Assembly (NCBI RefSeq): GCF_032051575.1
Contig: NZ_DAMBYD010000009.1
Location: 62,001 to 126,000 of the forward strand
DNA length: 64,000 nt
Direction of reading: 5' to 3'
Source of the DNA: Aminipila sp032051575
Lineage (GTDB): Bacteria > Bacillota > Clostridia > Peptostreptococcales > Anaerovoracaceae
Made by a program: the position numbers and the translations under genes. The notes beneath the pieces were generated by a model. The model did no database searches, was not told where the DNA came from, and saw only the letters and a program-made list of their open reading frames with translations. Shown here piece after piece: positions 1-8,115 of the stretch (positions are counted from its first letter, which is position 1; the number at the start of each line of letters is the position of its first letter).

Positions 1-1
1 A

Positions 2-715
2 GAGGATGTAGTTGGGAAAACAATTCCTGTAACAATTCTTGGAGAAAATAAAGATTTAACTATTGTAGGTGTGTATAAACAAGAAAAATCTGTTTTCGCA
101 GGGTTAGATCACTCTACTAACTATTATTGCTTTGTGCCGTATTCCATAACAATGGGTTCTGGCGAAGGGTCACAATATATTAATATTTACGCAAATGAAA
201 ATATGGATCAAACTACACAGGCAGAACACTTTATAAATTATTTGAACAAAATAAAAAAAGAGCCTGAAGGATTTTACAGATATGAAACTGCGGAGTCACA
301 GTTGGGAATGATAAATAATGTTCTGGGTATTTTATCGATAGCCATAGGGGCTATTGCTGCCATATCACTTTTAGTAGGTGGTATAGGCATTATGAATATT
401 ATGTTAGTATCTGTAACAGAGAGGACAAGAGAAATCGGTATACGTAAGTCTCTTGGGGCACAAACAAATGATATACTAACACAGTTTCTAATAGAAGCGA
501 TGATTCTTTCTATTATAGGAGGAATGATTGGAACAGGTCTTGGAGTAGGAATTGCTGCAATAGGTATGACTATTGCTGGAGTAGGCGTAGTAATAAATCC
601 TACTGCAATTATAGTAGCAGTAGCCTTCTCCGCATTTGTTGGAATTTTCTTTGGTATATTCCCAGCTAAGAAAGCAGCAAAGCTTGATCCGATTGAGGCG
701 CTGCGATATGAGTAA
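2..715 (+). CDS. MacB-type ABC transporter permease, C-terminal part
   Basis: The reading frame is open from base 2, so the gene starts outside the window and only about 237 C-terminal residues are visible. They comprise the end of a periplasmic-type MacB domain followed by the FtsX permease domain. The stretch VGGIGIMNIMLVSVTERTRE followed by IGIRKSLGA is the FtsX/MacB signature after the first conserved membrane helix, and two further hydrophobic helices and an 'IEALRYE' ending follow. Family members export peptides or macrolides, or act as mechanotransmission permeases with a separate ATPase, which should lie upstream. A strong terminator follows. The nearby YtrA-type regulators commonly control ABC transporters, but no operon link is visible. 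Confidence 0.9.
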   Translation, partial: EDVVGKTIPVTILGENKDLTIVGVYKQEKSVFAGLDHSTNYYCFVPYSITMGSGEGSQYINIYANENMDQTTQAEHFINYLNKIKKEPEGFYRYETAESQLGMINNVLGILSIAIGAIAAISLLVGGIGIMNIMLVSVTERTREIGIRKSLGAQTNDILTQFLIEAMILSIIGGMIGTGLGVGIAAIGMTIAGVGVVINPTAIIVAVAFSAFVGIFFGIFPAKKAAKLDPIEALRYE

Positions 716-775
716 AAAGTAACGTACTAAATCAAGGTATAAGCACAACAAAACAAGAACTTAATATAACATATC

Positions 776-825
776 AACGAGGCTTAAAATTTGCTTAAAA
801 CGCAAGTTTAAGCCTCGTTTTTTAA
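776..825 (+). terminator. Rho-independent terminator after the permease gene
   Basis: A 13-bp perfect stem (776-788 with 807-819, AACGAGGCTTAAA arm) is followed by a T run. It closes the permease operon and isolates it from the operator-rich region downstream. Confidence 0.9.
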
Positions 826-1409
826 TATGTGGGAAATGTCGGTTACTATAATTGACGAATATCAAAATAAGCACATTTTTTATTATTTTACAAAATAAAT
901 ATGCATTTTAATTCCTGAAAAAAACATAAGTAAATTAAAAAATTATTAAATTAATTATATCAATTATTCTTCAGTTTTTGTTTAAATAAATTTTTGATTA
1001 TTTCTTTTATTATTTTCTAACATGAATAATTTTAAACAATATTAACTTCAAACAACAAAATTTATTGATATTAAAAATAATTACAGTTAATTGCAATTGA
1101 TTATTATATACCCAATCTTTCTTATTGTTAGCTTTATTGATACGGTGGGAAATATATAATCATATATTTCCCACAAAAAAAAGAACTTTAAAACAATAAT
1201 TTTGAAAATTTTCACGTGAACTAAAAATATTGGACTTAAGTTTTTGCATATTTTTTATAAAATAGCTATAAATGAAGCGTAAAAGGATAATTTAGCTTAA
1301 AAGACAATTATAAACTAACTTTTTTGGCTAAAATCTGAGATAAACTTCAACCAAATGAAATAAGGCAATTGAAAGAATGTTTAAAAATGAACATTCACAA
1401 AATATAAAT

Positions 1410-2438
1410 TGTATTATTTAATTCATACAATAGTACATACAAAAAAGCAGGAAATATGGACAAAAATACCTCTAAAAGGCTTAAAAAGCATTCAAAATAA
1501 AGGAAAAACCTAAGGGATAATCAAAAAGATATATTGCTTAGAAATTGTATAATTGTATTATTAAAACAGTACAAAATTTGCCATAAAATATCTAAAAACT
1601 AATGAATTTAATAAAAGTATTAATGGAAAGTAGTAATAGAAAACAGAAAACGAATAAAAAATATTTACATAATCTGTAAGTAACCCTTAAATCGGCTATT
1701 TTAAGCCAATTTATATAAATGCTGTTTTGTTTAAATTTCATATAAAAGCTAAAATGTCGAAAACACAAGAAAACAAAAAAATTCAATAATCGGAAAAAAT
1801 TCTTGCACAAAACATAGTAAATTAAAGATAAATGTTGAAATTTGGACTTTTTTGACTAAATATAAAACAAAAATTGTATGACTAGAATAATACAATGGTA
1901 CTTGAAAAACTATAATTTAATAACAAAAGTCGAAAAAGTTTATAAGTCTGTATTAAGACAATGGTACAGTATGAAGGTATTTAGTGTAAAAAGTCGAAAA
2001 AAGAAAGCAAATGATAAAGACGAAAAGACAAATAACAGATTTTTTATAAAAAAATCGCTTAAATCAAAAATTTTAATAAGCAGAATTCTGGTGAACTCTA
2101 AAATAATAGTAAAATTCAGTTTTAACGTCAAATCCAAAATAAAAAACAAATTTTAAAATTGAAGTAGAAATTTTAAAAAAATACATAAATATAAACGTTG
2201 TAAATACTAGGTTTCTTAAAACGCATATAAAAAATAGTGTATTATTTAAGTAATACAAATATACACAGTATTTTATGGTACATAGATACATTTCGGAAAA
2301 ATAAGCAAAGAAATTACGTACTATTGTATTATATAAGCAATACAATAAGCTTGTTTCACTACAAAAAACTACAAATTGTAATCTTTGGGGGATTGACAAA
2401 CAAAAATAACTGTATTATTGTATTATAGACATGGTACA
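1410..2438. repeat. Seven-copy array of a YtrA-type operator dyad (TGTATTA-N6-TAATACA)
   Basis: Copies with exactly the same 7-6-7 geometry lie at 1410-1429, 1554-1573, 1875-1894, 1949-1968, 2238-2257, 2325-2344 and 2419-2438. The left arm is TGTATTA in six copies and TGTATGA in one. The right arm varies: TAATACA twice, TGGTACA twice, and CAATACA, CAGTACA and TCATACA once each. The spacer is not conserved. YtrA-subfamily GntR proteins are known to bind GTGTA...TACAC-like dyads, and two such regulators are encoded immediately downstream. The array is therefore inferred to be their binding region. Confidence 0.7.
2393..2421 (+). promoter_or_regulatory. Candidate promoter of the ytrA-like pair, overlapped by an operator
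   Basis: TTGACA (2393-2398), a 17-bp spacer, then TATTGT (2416-2421). The last operator dyad (2419-2438) starts inside the -10 element, so a bound regulator would block polymerase. This arrangement suggests negative autoregulation. Confidence 0.5.
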
Positions 2439-2501
2439 GCTAAAATTAAGCTGCATTATAAGAGCAATACCTAAAACTAAGGGTTAGGGGGGAATATATA
2501 A

Positions 2502-2870
2502 TTGGAAACTACGTTACCTACTTATATTAAAATAATGCAAATTATAAGACAGGAAATTGTTTCAGGAATATTAGAGCCTAATCAAAAAATTGAGTCTATT
2601 AAAGAATTAGCTAAGAAATATAAGGTAAATCCAAATACCATTCAGAGGGCTTTAGTTAATTTAGAAGAGGAAGGACTATTACGTTCTAATAGAACAGCAG
2701 GCAAATATGTTACAGACAATAAATTGCTCATAAAAAGCATTCGGTATAAGGAAGCTAGAAAAGTAACAGAAGAGTTTATTTCAAATTTAGAACATTTGGG
2801 AATTCAGCCAGATGAACTGGTAAGACTTTTTGCAGAACCTGAATTGTCTAGAGTAATGGGAACGGCATAA
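2502..2870 (+). CDS. GntR-family transcriptional regulator, YtrA subfamily
   Basis: A 122-residue protein with the short YtrA architecture: an N-terminal winged helix (about residues 5-72, containing VNPNTIQRALVNLEEEGLL) and a small C-terminal dimerisation segment, without the large effector domain of other GntR proteins. The start is TTG at 2502 because it sits 9 bases after a perfect AGGGGGG ribosome site. It is followed 17 bases later by a close paralogue, and both probably form one operon. YtrA proteins usually repress ABC-transporter operons, but none follows here. Operator-like dyads upstream suggest autoregulation; the ligand is unknown. Confidence 0.9.
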   Translation: METTLPTYIKIMQIIRQEIVSGILEPNQKIESIKELAKKYKVNPNTIQRALVNLEEEGLLRSNRTAGKYVTDNKLLIKSIRYKEARKVTEEFISNLEHLGIQPDELVRLFAEPELSRVMGTA

Positions 2871-2887
2871 GAGAGTGAGGTGGATTT

Positions 2888-3268
2888 TTGGCAAATACAG
2901 CAGAGGCACAGTTCAATGAGAGCATGCCGATTTATCTGCAGCTGATGGCAACAATTAAGCATGATATAATTTCCGGATCATTAGAGCCAGGAGCAAAAAT
3001 AGATTCAGTAAGAGACCTTGCGGTACGATTTGGTGTAAATCCAAATACCATGCAAAAGGCATTATCTGAACTTGAACGGGAGGAACTACTTCATGCGGAA
3101 AGAACTGCAGGCAGATTTGTAACAACCAATAAGCTTCTTATTGAAAGTATTCGATATAAGGAAGCCAAAAGTATTACTGAGGGCTTTATAAAACAAATGA
3201 AGAGTCTGGGGTACTCAGAAGAAGAAATAATAGACTTTTTGCCTTATACATTTAAGGAAGAGGAATAA
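2888..3268 (+). CDS. GntR-family transcriptional regulator, YtrA subfamily (paralogue)
   Basis: 126 residues. It is clearly homologous to the preceding gene along its whole length: both share the PIYLQLM/PTYIKIM opening, the VNPNTMQKAL recognition region, ERTAGRFVT/NRTAGKYVT and LLIESIRYKEA. The TTG start at 2888 follows a GTGAGGTGG ribosome site. A tandem duplicated pair could form heterodimers or bind different operator subtypes in the array upstream (TAATACA versus TGGTACA right arms), but this is inference. A terminator follows directly after the stop codon. Confidence 0.9.
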   Translation: MANTAEAQFNESMPIYLQLMATIKHDIISGSLEPGAKIDSVRDLAVRFGVNPNTMQKALSELEREELLHAERTAGRFVTTNKLLIESIRYKEAKSITEGFIKQMKSLGYSEEEIIDFLPYTFKEEE

Positions 3269-3303
3269 AGCCAAGAGTGGAGTGACACACTTTTGGCTTT
3301 TTA
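3267..3303 (+). terminator. Terminator of the ytrA-like pair
   Basis: A 13-bp stem (3267-3279 with 3288-3300, AAAGCCAA arm, one mismatch) ends in T residues. It begins within the stop codon of the second regulator. Confidence 0.85.
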
Positions 3304-3330
3304 AAATATTAAGGGTTGGAGAATGTTTAG

Positions 3331-3846
3331 ATGAATCATATAAACGATTTATATAAAGAAGTATTAGAAGAGGCTAAAAAATTAAATCTGCCTATTTCAA
3401 ATAAAGTAAATAATAGTATTATAATTAATAAAAGAGCTAAAAGCAGGTTTGGGTGCTGTAAAAAAATAAGGAAGGGTTTCACAGAAACTTTTGAGATCGA
3501 ACTTTCGCATAGACTGTTACAATGCGAACCAAATTTTATTAAGCAGACTTTAGCACATGAGATTTTACATACTTGTCCTGGATGCGATAATCATGGGGAT
3601 ACATGGAAAAAATATGCGTATAAGATGAACCAGGCATATGGCTATAATATAAAACGGACAGATACGGCGGAACAATTAGGAATAATAGAAGAGCCAGAAA
3701 TTAAAAGGCGGCTTTTAAAAGAAAACTATGTATTGGTATGTAAAAATTGTGGAGCAAGAATTTCAAGGACACGGATGTCTAATGTTGTAAAGCATCCTTC
3801 AAACTATAGATGCCGATGTGGGGGTAAATTGGAAAGGATTAAATGA
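3331..3846 (+). CDS. SprT-like zinc metalloprotease-fold protein
   Basis: 171 residues. The SprT-like domain carries the zinc motif HEILH (about residue 92) with a third histidine in GCDNHGDTW. A C-terminal zinc ribbon follows, with Cys pairs in CKNCG and CRCGG. Eukaryotic relatives (SPRTN) remove DNA-protein crosslinks; the role of bacterial SprT-like proteins is poorly defined. The gene overlaps the next one by four bases (ATGA), so it is translationally coupled to the Ogt methyltransferase. This favours a DNA-repair role here. Start ATG 3331 lies behind a TTGGAG site. Confidence 0.85.
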   Translation: MNHINDLYKEVLEEAKKLNLPISNKVNNSIIINKRAKSRFGCCKKIRKGFTETFEIELSHRLLQCEPNFIKQTLAHEILHTCPGCDNHGDTWKKYAYKMNQAYGYNIKRTDTAEQLGIIEEPEIKRRLLKENYVLVCKNCGARISRTRMSNVVKHPSNYRCRCGGKLERIK

Positions 3847-4322
3847 TGAAATACATTTATTATTATGATACCGTGTTAGGGAAAATAGGAATAGCAGAAG
3901 AAAATGGACAAATCACCAATCTGATATTTGAATCTGAAAAAATAAATGCAAATATTATTTTGCAAGAGACAAAAATCTTGAAGATAGCTTTTAGACAACT
4001 TGAGGAATATTTGCAGGGAAGCCGAGAAGTATTTGAGCTTCAATTAAATCCAAGTGGCACAGAATTTCAAAAAAAAGACTGGCTTGCTCTTCAGCAGATT
4101 CCCTACGGAAAAACTGTAAGTTATGGAGACATTGCCAAGCAGATTGGGTGCCCAAAAGGTGCCAGAGCAGTAGGGCTTGCCAATAATAAAAATCCAATTC
4201 CTATATTTATACCGTGCCATAGAGTAATTGGAGCCAGCGGAAATCTGGTAGGATATGGTGGCGGCATAGATAAAAAAATAAAGCTGCTAGAGATTGAGGG
4301 TATTAAAATAAATAGAAGATAA
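3843..4322 (+). CDS. ogt: Methylated-DNA--[protein]-cysteine S-methyltransferase
   Basis: 159 residues, full length for the Ogt family. It transfers alkyl groups from O6-alkylguanine to its own cysteine in a suicide reaction. The active site is PCHRVIG (about residues 127-133), preceded by the helix-turn-helix segment with the RAVGLANNKNP signature and followed by LVGYGGG. The start ATG overlaps the stop codon of the SprT-like gene. With SprT upstream and an AlkD-type glycosylase at 5560 it forms a small alkylation-repair neighbourhood. Confidence 0.95.
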   Translation: MMKYIYYYDTVLGKIGIAEENGQITNLIFESEKINANIILQETKILKIAFRQLEEYLQGSREVFELQLNPSGTEFQKKDWLALQQIPYGKTVSYGDIAKQIGCPKGARAVGLANNKNPIPIFIPCHRVIGASGNLVGYGGGIDKKIKLLEIEGIKINRR

Positions 4323-4333
4323 GGAAATAAGCT

Positions 4334-5506
4334 ATGGAGAAAAGTAAAGTTGCGTTGCTAGTTTGTGAGGATTATAGTGAAAAGAATGTTGATCAGGCTA
4401 TTCAGGATGGAATAGAACTGCTTGGCGGTATAGAGGTATTTTTTAAGAAAGAAGAAAAGATTCTCATAAAACCGAATTTGTTGTCTAAGTCTTCACCTGA
4501 AAAAGCAGTGACGACACATCCTGCAGTATTTAGTGCGGTAGGAAAGTATTTAAGGGAGCATGGGTATAAAAATTTATATTATGGAGATTCTCCAGGCAAT
4601 CCTATAGGAGGAGTCTCAAGAGTTGCAGCTGGATGTGGGATTAAAGAGCCTGCAGAAGAGTTGAATATCATTCCAGCAGATTTTAGCGTGGGTAAAGAAG
4701 TTAAGTTTGAACAAGGAATAACGGAGCAGAATTTTGTTATAAGTAATGGGATTTTAGAATGTGATGCAATTGTAAATGTTTGCAAGATGAAAACTCATCA
4801 ACTGGAAAGAATAACAGGAGCAGCAAAAAATATGTTTGGAGCTGTTTATGGAATAAATAAGGGAGCATTTCATGCGAAATACACTGATGCGGACAGCTTT
4901 GCAAGAATGATTGCAGATTTGAATAATTTTATAAAACCAAGACTTCATATTATGGATGGTATTTTAGCCATGGAAGGAAATGGACCACAATCAGGAACTC
5001 CTATTGAAATGAGATTAATATTAATGGCAAAAGACCCTATTGCACTTGATGCAGTTTTTTGCAATCTGATAGATTTAAAACCAGAGCTTGTTCCTACTAA
5101 CCGGTATGGAAATGAATACGGTGTAGGCACCATGAGAAGCGAAGAAATTGAAATAGTCACAACACAGGGGAACATAACAGCACAGGAAGCTGCTGAAAAA
5201 TATGGAAACAAGAGATATGATGTATATAGAGGAACGGATAAAAAAACTCAGATTAGACTATTACAGCCCTTACAGCCTTTATTACAGAAAAAACCATTTA
5301 TAATTAAGGAAAAATGCGTAAAATGTGGAATCTGTGTAAATAGTTGTCCCTTGGAAAAAAAGGCGATAAAACTTAGGGGTTATCCACAATATGATTACAG
5401 GCTGTGCATAAGGTGTTACTGTTGCCAAGAAATGTGTCCACAAAAAGCTATCGATGTAAAAGTACCTTTTGTGGCAAAACTTATGGATAGAAACTGGAAA
5501 TTATGA
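4334..5506 (+). CDS. DUF362 domain protein with two 4Fe-4S clusters
   Basis: 390 residues. An N-terminal DUF362 domain spans about residues 1-300 (ILIKPNLL near residue 45; VNVCKMKTH and AAKNMFG in the middle). A C-terminal bacterial ferredoxin domain carries two complete cluster motifs, CVKCGICVNSCP and CIRCYCCQEMCP. Such proteins are common in anaerobes and probably act in redox reactions, but no reaction has been firmly assigned. The ribosome site AAGGAA lies just upstream, 11 bases after the ogt stop, suggesting one operon. Confidence 0.9.
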   Translation: MEKSKVALLVCEDYSEKNVDQAIQDGIELLGGIEVFFKKEEKILIKPNLLSKSSPEKAVTTHPAVFSAVGKYLREHGYKNLYYGDSPGNPIGGVSRVAAGCGIKEPAEELNIIPADFSVGKEVKFEQGITEQNFVISNGILECDAIVNVCKMKTHQLERITGAAKNMFGAVYGINKGAFHAKYTDADSFARMIADLNNFIKPRLHIMDGILAMEGNGPQSGTPIEMRLILMAKDPIALDAVFCNLIDLKPELVPTNRYGNEYGVGTMRSEEIEIVTTQGNITAQEAAEKYGNKRYDVYRGTDKKTQIRLLQPLQPLLQKKPFIIKEKCVKCGICVNSCPLEKKAIKLRGYPQYDYRLCIRCYCCQEMCPQKAIDVKVPFVAKLMDRNWKL

Positions 5507-5559
5507 TAATTGCGTTTAGGGTTAATTGCGTTAGGTAAGAAAATAGAAAGGGGTAGTAA

Positions 5560-6282
5560 ATGAATAGGACAGAGGTAAAAATTTTATTGGAGCAGCAGGC
5601 AGAAGAAAGCTATAAAAAGTTTAATGACAAAATTATACCAGGAGTTAAGAATGCTATAGGTGTAAGAATGGCAGCATTAAAAGAGCTGGCTAAAGGCATA
5701 GCTAAGGTAGATTATGATGAATATTTTCAAGAGGTTAATGGTACAGATTTTGAAAATATTTATTATGAAGAAATCATGTTGTGGGGATTAACAATTGGAT
5801 ATATTAAAGAATCTGCAGAAGAAAAATTAAAATATGTTGAAGCCTTTATACCTAAGATTAATAACTGGGCTGTCTGTGATTCATTTTGTGCCGGTCTAAA
5901 GTTCACACAAAAGAATAAAGAACTAGTGTGGCAATTTATTCAACCCTATTTAAAGGATAACCGCGAATTTTATATACGCTTCGGTGTTGTCATGTTAATG
6001 GACTATTTTATAGATGAAGAACATATTGAAACAAACTTAGACTTGTTGGAAAATATTAATCACGAGGGGTATTATGTAAAAATGGCAGTGGCCTGGGCTA
6101 TTTCCGTCTGCTTTGTAAAATATCCAGAAGTAACAGGGAAGTTTTTTGAAAAAGAACATAACAAGATGGATGATTTTACATTCAATAAGGCTATTCAAAA
6201 AATCAGAGAATCTTATAGGGTATCTAAAGAAGACAAGGACTATTTAAATCAACTAAAAAGGAAAAAAGCTGTTCACAATTAA
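5560..6282 (+). CDS. DNA alkylation repair protein, AlkD-like glycosylase
   Basis: 240 residues, helical-repeat (HEAT-like) DNA alkylation repair family. The NNWAVCDSF segment gives the Trp and Asp four residues apart that match the AlkD DNA-contacting and catalytic pair. A second conserved Trp is in VAWAISV, and an Arg lies in YIRFGVVML. AlkD excises 3-methyl- and 7-methyl-purines without base flipping. Ribosome site AAAGGGG precedes ATG 5560. It lies in the same direction as ogt, consistent with shared alkylation defence. Confidence 0.9.
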   Translation: MNRTEVKILLEQQAEESYKKFNDKIIPGVKNAIGVRMAALKELAKGIAKVDYDEYFQEVNGTDFENIYYEEIMLWGLTIGYIKESAEEKLKYVEAFIPKINNWAVCDSFCAGLKFTQKNKELVWQFIQPYLKDNREFYIRFGVVMLMDYFIDEEHIETNLDLLENINHEGYYVKMAVAWAISVCFVKYPEVTGKFFEKEHNKMDDFTFNKAIQKIRESYRVSKEDKDYLNQLKRKKAVHN

Positions 6283-6297
6283 GGAACAGCTTTTTAA
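6263..6297. terminator. Bidirectional terminator between the alkD-like gene and the kinase
   Basis: A 12-bp stem (6263-6274 with 6284-6295; AAAAAGCTGTTC arm) with A and T tracts on either side. It includes the end of the AlkD-like gene and serves the convergent kinase gene too. Confidence 0.85.
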
Positions 6298-6301
6298 GTT
6301 A

Positions 6302-7903
6302 TTAAATATAATTATTCAGAGTTAAGAACAATCGATTAACATCAATAGGCTTTAGTATGTGATCATTCATCCCTGCCTGCAATGCAAGCATGATATTTTG
6401 CTCTAAGACATCTACGGTCATGGCTATAATCGGAATAGTAGAGCCGTTTTCGTGGAAACTGTTACGAATTGCGCTTGCAGCATCGATGCCCGACATTAGT
6501 GGCAAGTCAATGTTCATTAAGATTACATTATAATAACCTGGATCAGAATTCTCGAAAGCTTTTATTGCCTCAATGCCGTTTATAGCTAAATCTACAGTTA
6601 TATTCCGGTTTTCAAGTAAGGCTTTTATGATTTCAAAATTTTCCGGGTCATCTTCTGCAACCAAAATATGTGTTTTAGGAAATCTGATAAAGGCAGCATC
6701 GGATAATTGTTCAATATTATTAGGCACATTATTTTCATCAAGTTCAAAAGCAATTTCAACTTCAAATTTAACGCCAGAATCACAGGGCTTATTTGAAGCT
6801 GTAATCGTACCGCCAAGAAGTTCTACCGTATTTTTACAAATTGAAAGGCCCAAGCCAAGACCTTTTGATGAATATATCTGCGTGGACATGTTACCTGTTT
6901 CAAAAGGAAAAAATAATCTTTCAATTTGAGATTCATCAAGAGGCGGTCCGTCATTTTCTACAATAATACTAAAAAATGCTCTGTTGTATAGAACCTTATT
7001 TAAAAGCAGTTCAACAGTAACATTACCTTTGGTTGGTACATATCTAAATGAATTAGAAATTAAACTTTTTACGATTTGTTTTAATCGAAAAGCGTCGCCT
7101 ATAACATTGTTCAGACCATGATTATGTATAAGAACGTCAAAAATAATATCTTTAGAGATGGCTTGTTCTTCATAAGTGTGCTTAATTTCTTCAAGTGTAT
7201 TAATAATGCTAAATGGGCGGTTATCTATATTGAACTTTCCAGCTTCAATTTGTGACATATCTAGAACGTTATCAATCATCTGAAATAAATATCTTGAAGA
7301 AATATCCATTTTTATCAGGCAATCCATAACTTTTTCTTTATCTTCTATATTTTTCTTAGCTATATCAATCATACTTACAATAAGGTTAATCGGTGTACGA
7401 AAATCTTGGGACATTCTTGATAAAAAACCAGTTTTAGCTTTCGCAGCAATTTCTGTTGCTTTAAAGGCATCTCTAAGGTTTTCTTCAATAACTTTCTTAT
7501 CATTTATATCTTTAAAAAGAAGTAGTAAAATTAAATCATCATTTTCTGAATTGTCAACTATAAAGTAAGTACCTTCAAACCAATTGTAAACAGAAGGCAG
7601 CACTTCAAATCTTACTTCAAAATTATATACACCCTTATTATTTTGAAGATGCTCAATAAGTGAATCAAAGTCACAAATAAGAGGGTAGTTTTGTAGGTCC
7701 TCCGGATGACAGGAATTAAAGTAATTAGAGGCAAATTTTATAAAATTTGTACAACTTTCAGAAATCGGAAGGTCCGGGACCTTTGATGCTAATACGGAAT
7801 AGATATTCTGAGTATAGTTTGCTGATATTACCAGAGTGTAAAGATTACTTAATGCAAGATCTAGCTGGTGTAATTTCATTTGATTTTTATCATATTGACT
7901 CAT
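6302..7903 (-). CDS. Degenerate hybrid histidine kinase (no phospho-acceptor His or Asp)
   Basis: 533 residues with a PAS-like N-terminal region (about 1-145), a HisKA-like dimerisation region (about 150-220), an ATPase domain (about 250-385) and a C-terminal receiver domain (about 415-533). No membrane helices, so it is cytosolic. The H-box reads MSQDFRTPIN: Gln166 replaces the phospho-accepting His. The receiver reads ILMNIDLPLMSG: Asn464 replaces the phospho-accepting Asp. The ATP-lid glycines (GLGLGLSI), the receiver acidic pair (AEDD) and Lys (LKP) are retained. The frame is intact and the ribosome site GAGAGGG is good, so this looks like a maintained pseudokinase rather than a pseudogene. 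Confidence 0.9.
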   Translation of the reverse strand: MSQYDKNQMKLHQLDLALSNLYTLVISANYTQNIYSVLASKVPDLPISESCTNFIKFASNYFNSCHPEDLQNYPLICDFDSLIEHLQNNKGVYNFEVRFEVLPSVYNWFEGTYFIVDNSENDDLILLLLFKDINDKKVIEENLRDAFKATEIAAKAKTGFLSRMSQDFRTPINLIVSMIDIAKKNIEDKEKVMDCLIKMDISSRYLFQMIDNVLDMSQIEAGKFNIDNRPFSIINTLEEIKHTYEEQAISKDIIFDVLIHNHGLNNVIGDAFRLKQIVKSLISNSFRYVPTKGNVTVELLLNKVLYNRAFFSIIVENDGPPLDESQIERLFFPFETGNMSTQIYSSKGLGLGLSICKNTVELLGGTITASNKPCDSGVKFEVEIAFELDENNVPNNIEQLSDAAFIRFPKTHILVAEDDPENFEIIKALLENRNITVDLAINGIEAIKAFENSDPGYYNVILMNIDLPLMSGIDAASAIRNSFHENGSTIPIIAMTVDVLEQNIMLALQAGMNDHILKPIDVNRLFLTLNNYI

Positions 7904-8115
7904 TATAATCCCTCTCTTTCCTTTTCTTTATATGGACATAATTATACACCTATGCCAGTACATGAGTAAAGTGATTAATAAGATAATATGTCACATTTTA
8001 CCGAGGCACTAAATCATTGATATAGGAACATAATTGGAACAAAAACCATATATTACATATAGGGAGCAGTTTGCTTCCTAAAACAACTTAAAAAGTGTAT
8101 GTATGGAGAGAAAAT

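Larger units (their letters stand above)
826..2500. other. AT-rich non-coding region with repeated operator-like dyads
   Basis: About 1.7 kb without a credible gene. Open frames here (for example 1878-2156 and the overlapping reverse frames) are Lys/Asn/Phe-rich, lack ribosome sites and match no family I know. What the region does hold is seven copies of a dyad of the form TGTATTA-N6-TAATACA between 1410 and 2438, listed separately. Several 'AAAGTCGAAAA' words also recur (near 1928, 1988 and 2020). The first 580 bases (826-1400) contain no copy of the dyad and nothing else I can identify. Confidence 0.75.

Noticed and set aside
2266..2282. Possible further operator copy (CAGTATT...TGGTACA).
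   Set aside because: The spacer is 3 instead of 6 bases, so it does not fit the 7-6-7 geometry; only a half-site match.
1592..2428. Several open frames of 60-108 codons on both strands in the AT-rich region, including 1878-2156 on plus.
   Set aside because: No ribosome sites, extreme Lys/Asn/Phe/Tyr composition, mutually overlapping, and they run across the conserved operator dyads.
6573..6929. 118-codon plus-strand frame inside the hybrid kinase gene.
   Set aside because: Mirror frame of a real coding sequence on the other strand; the kinase motifs are unmistakable.
8095..8115. An earlier ATG (8095) for the aminotransferase-fold gene.
   Set aside because: The GGAGAG ribosome site lies after it and is correctly placed for ATG 8116, where family similarity begins.
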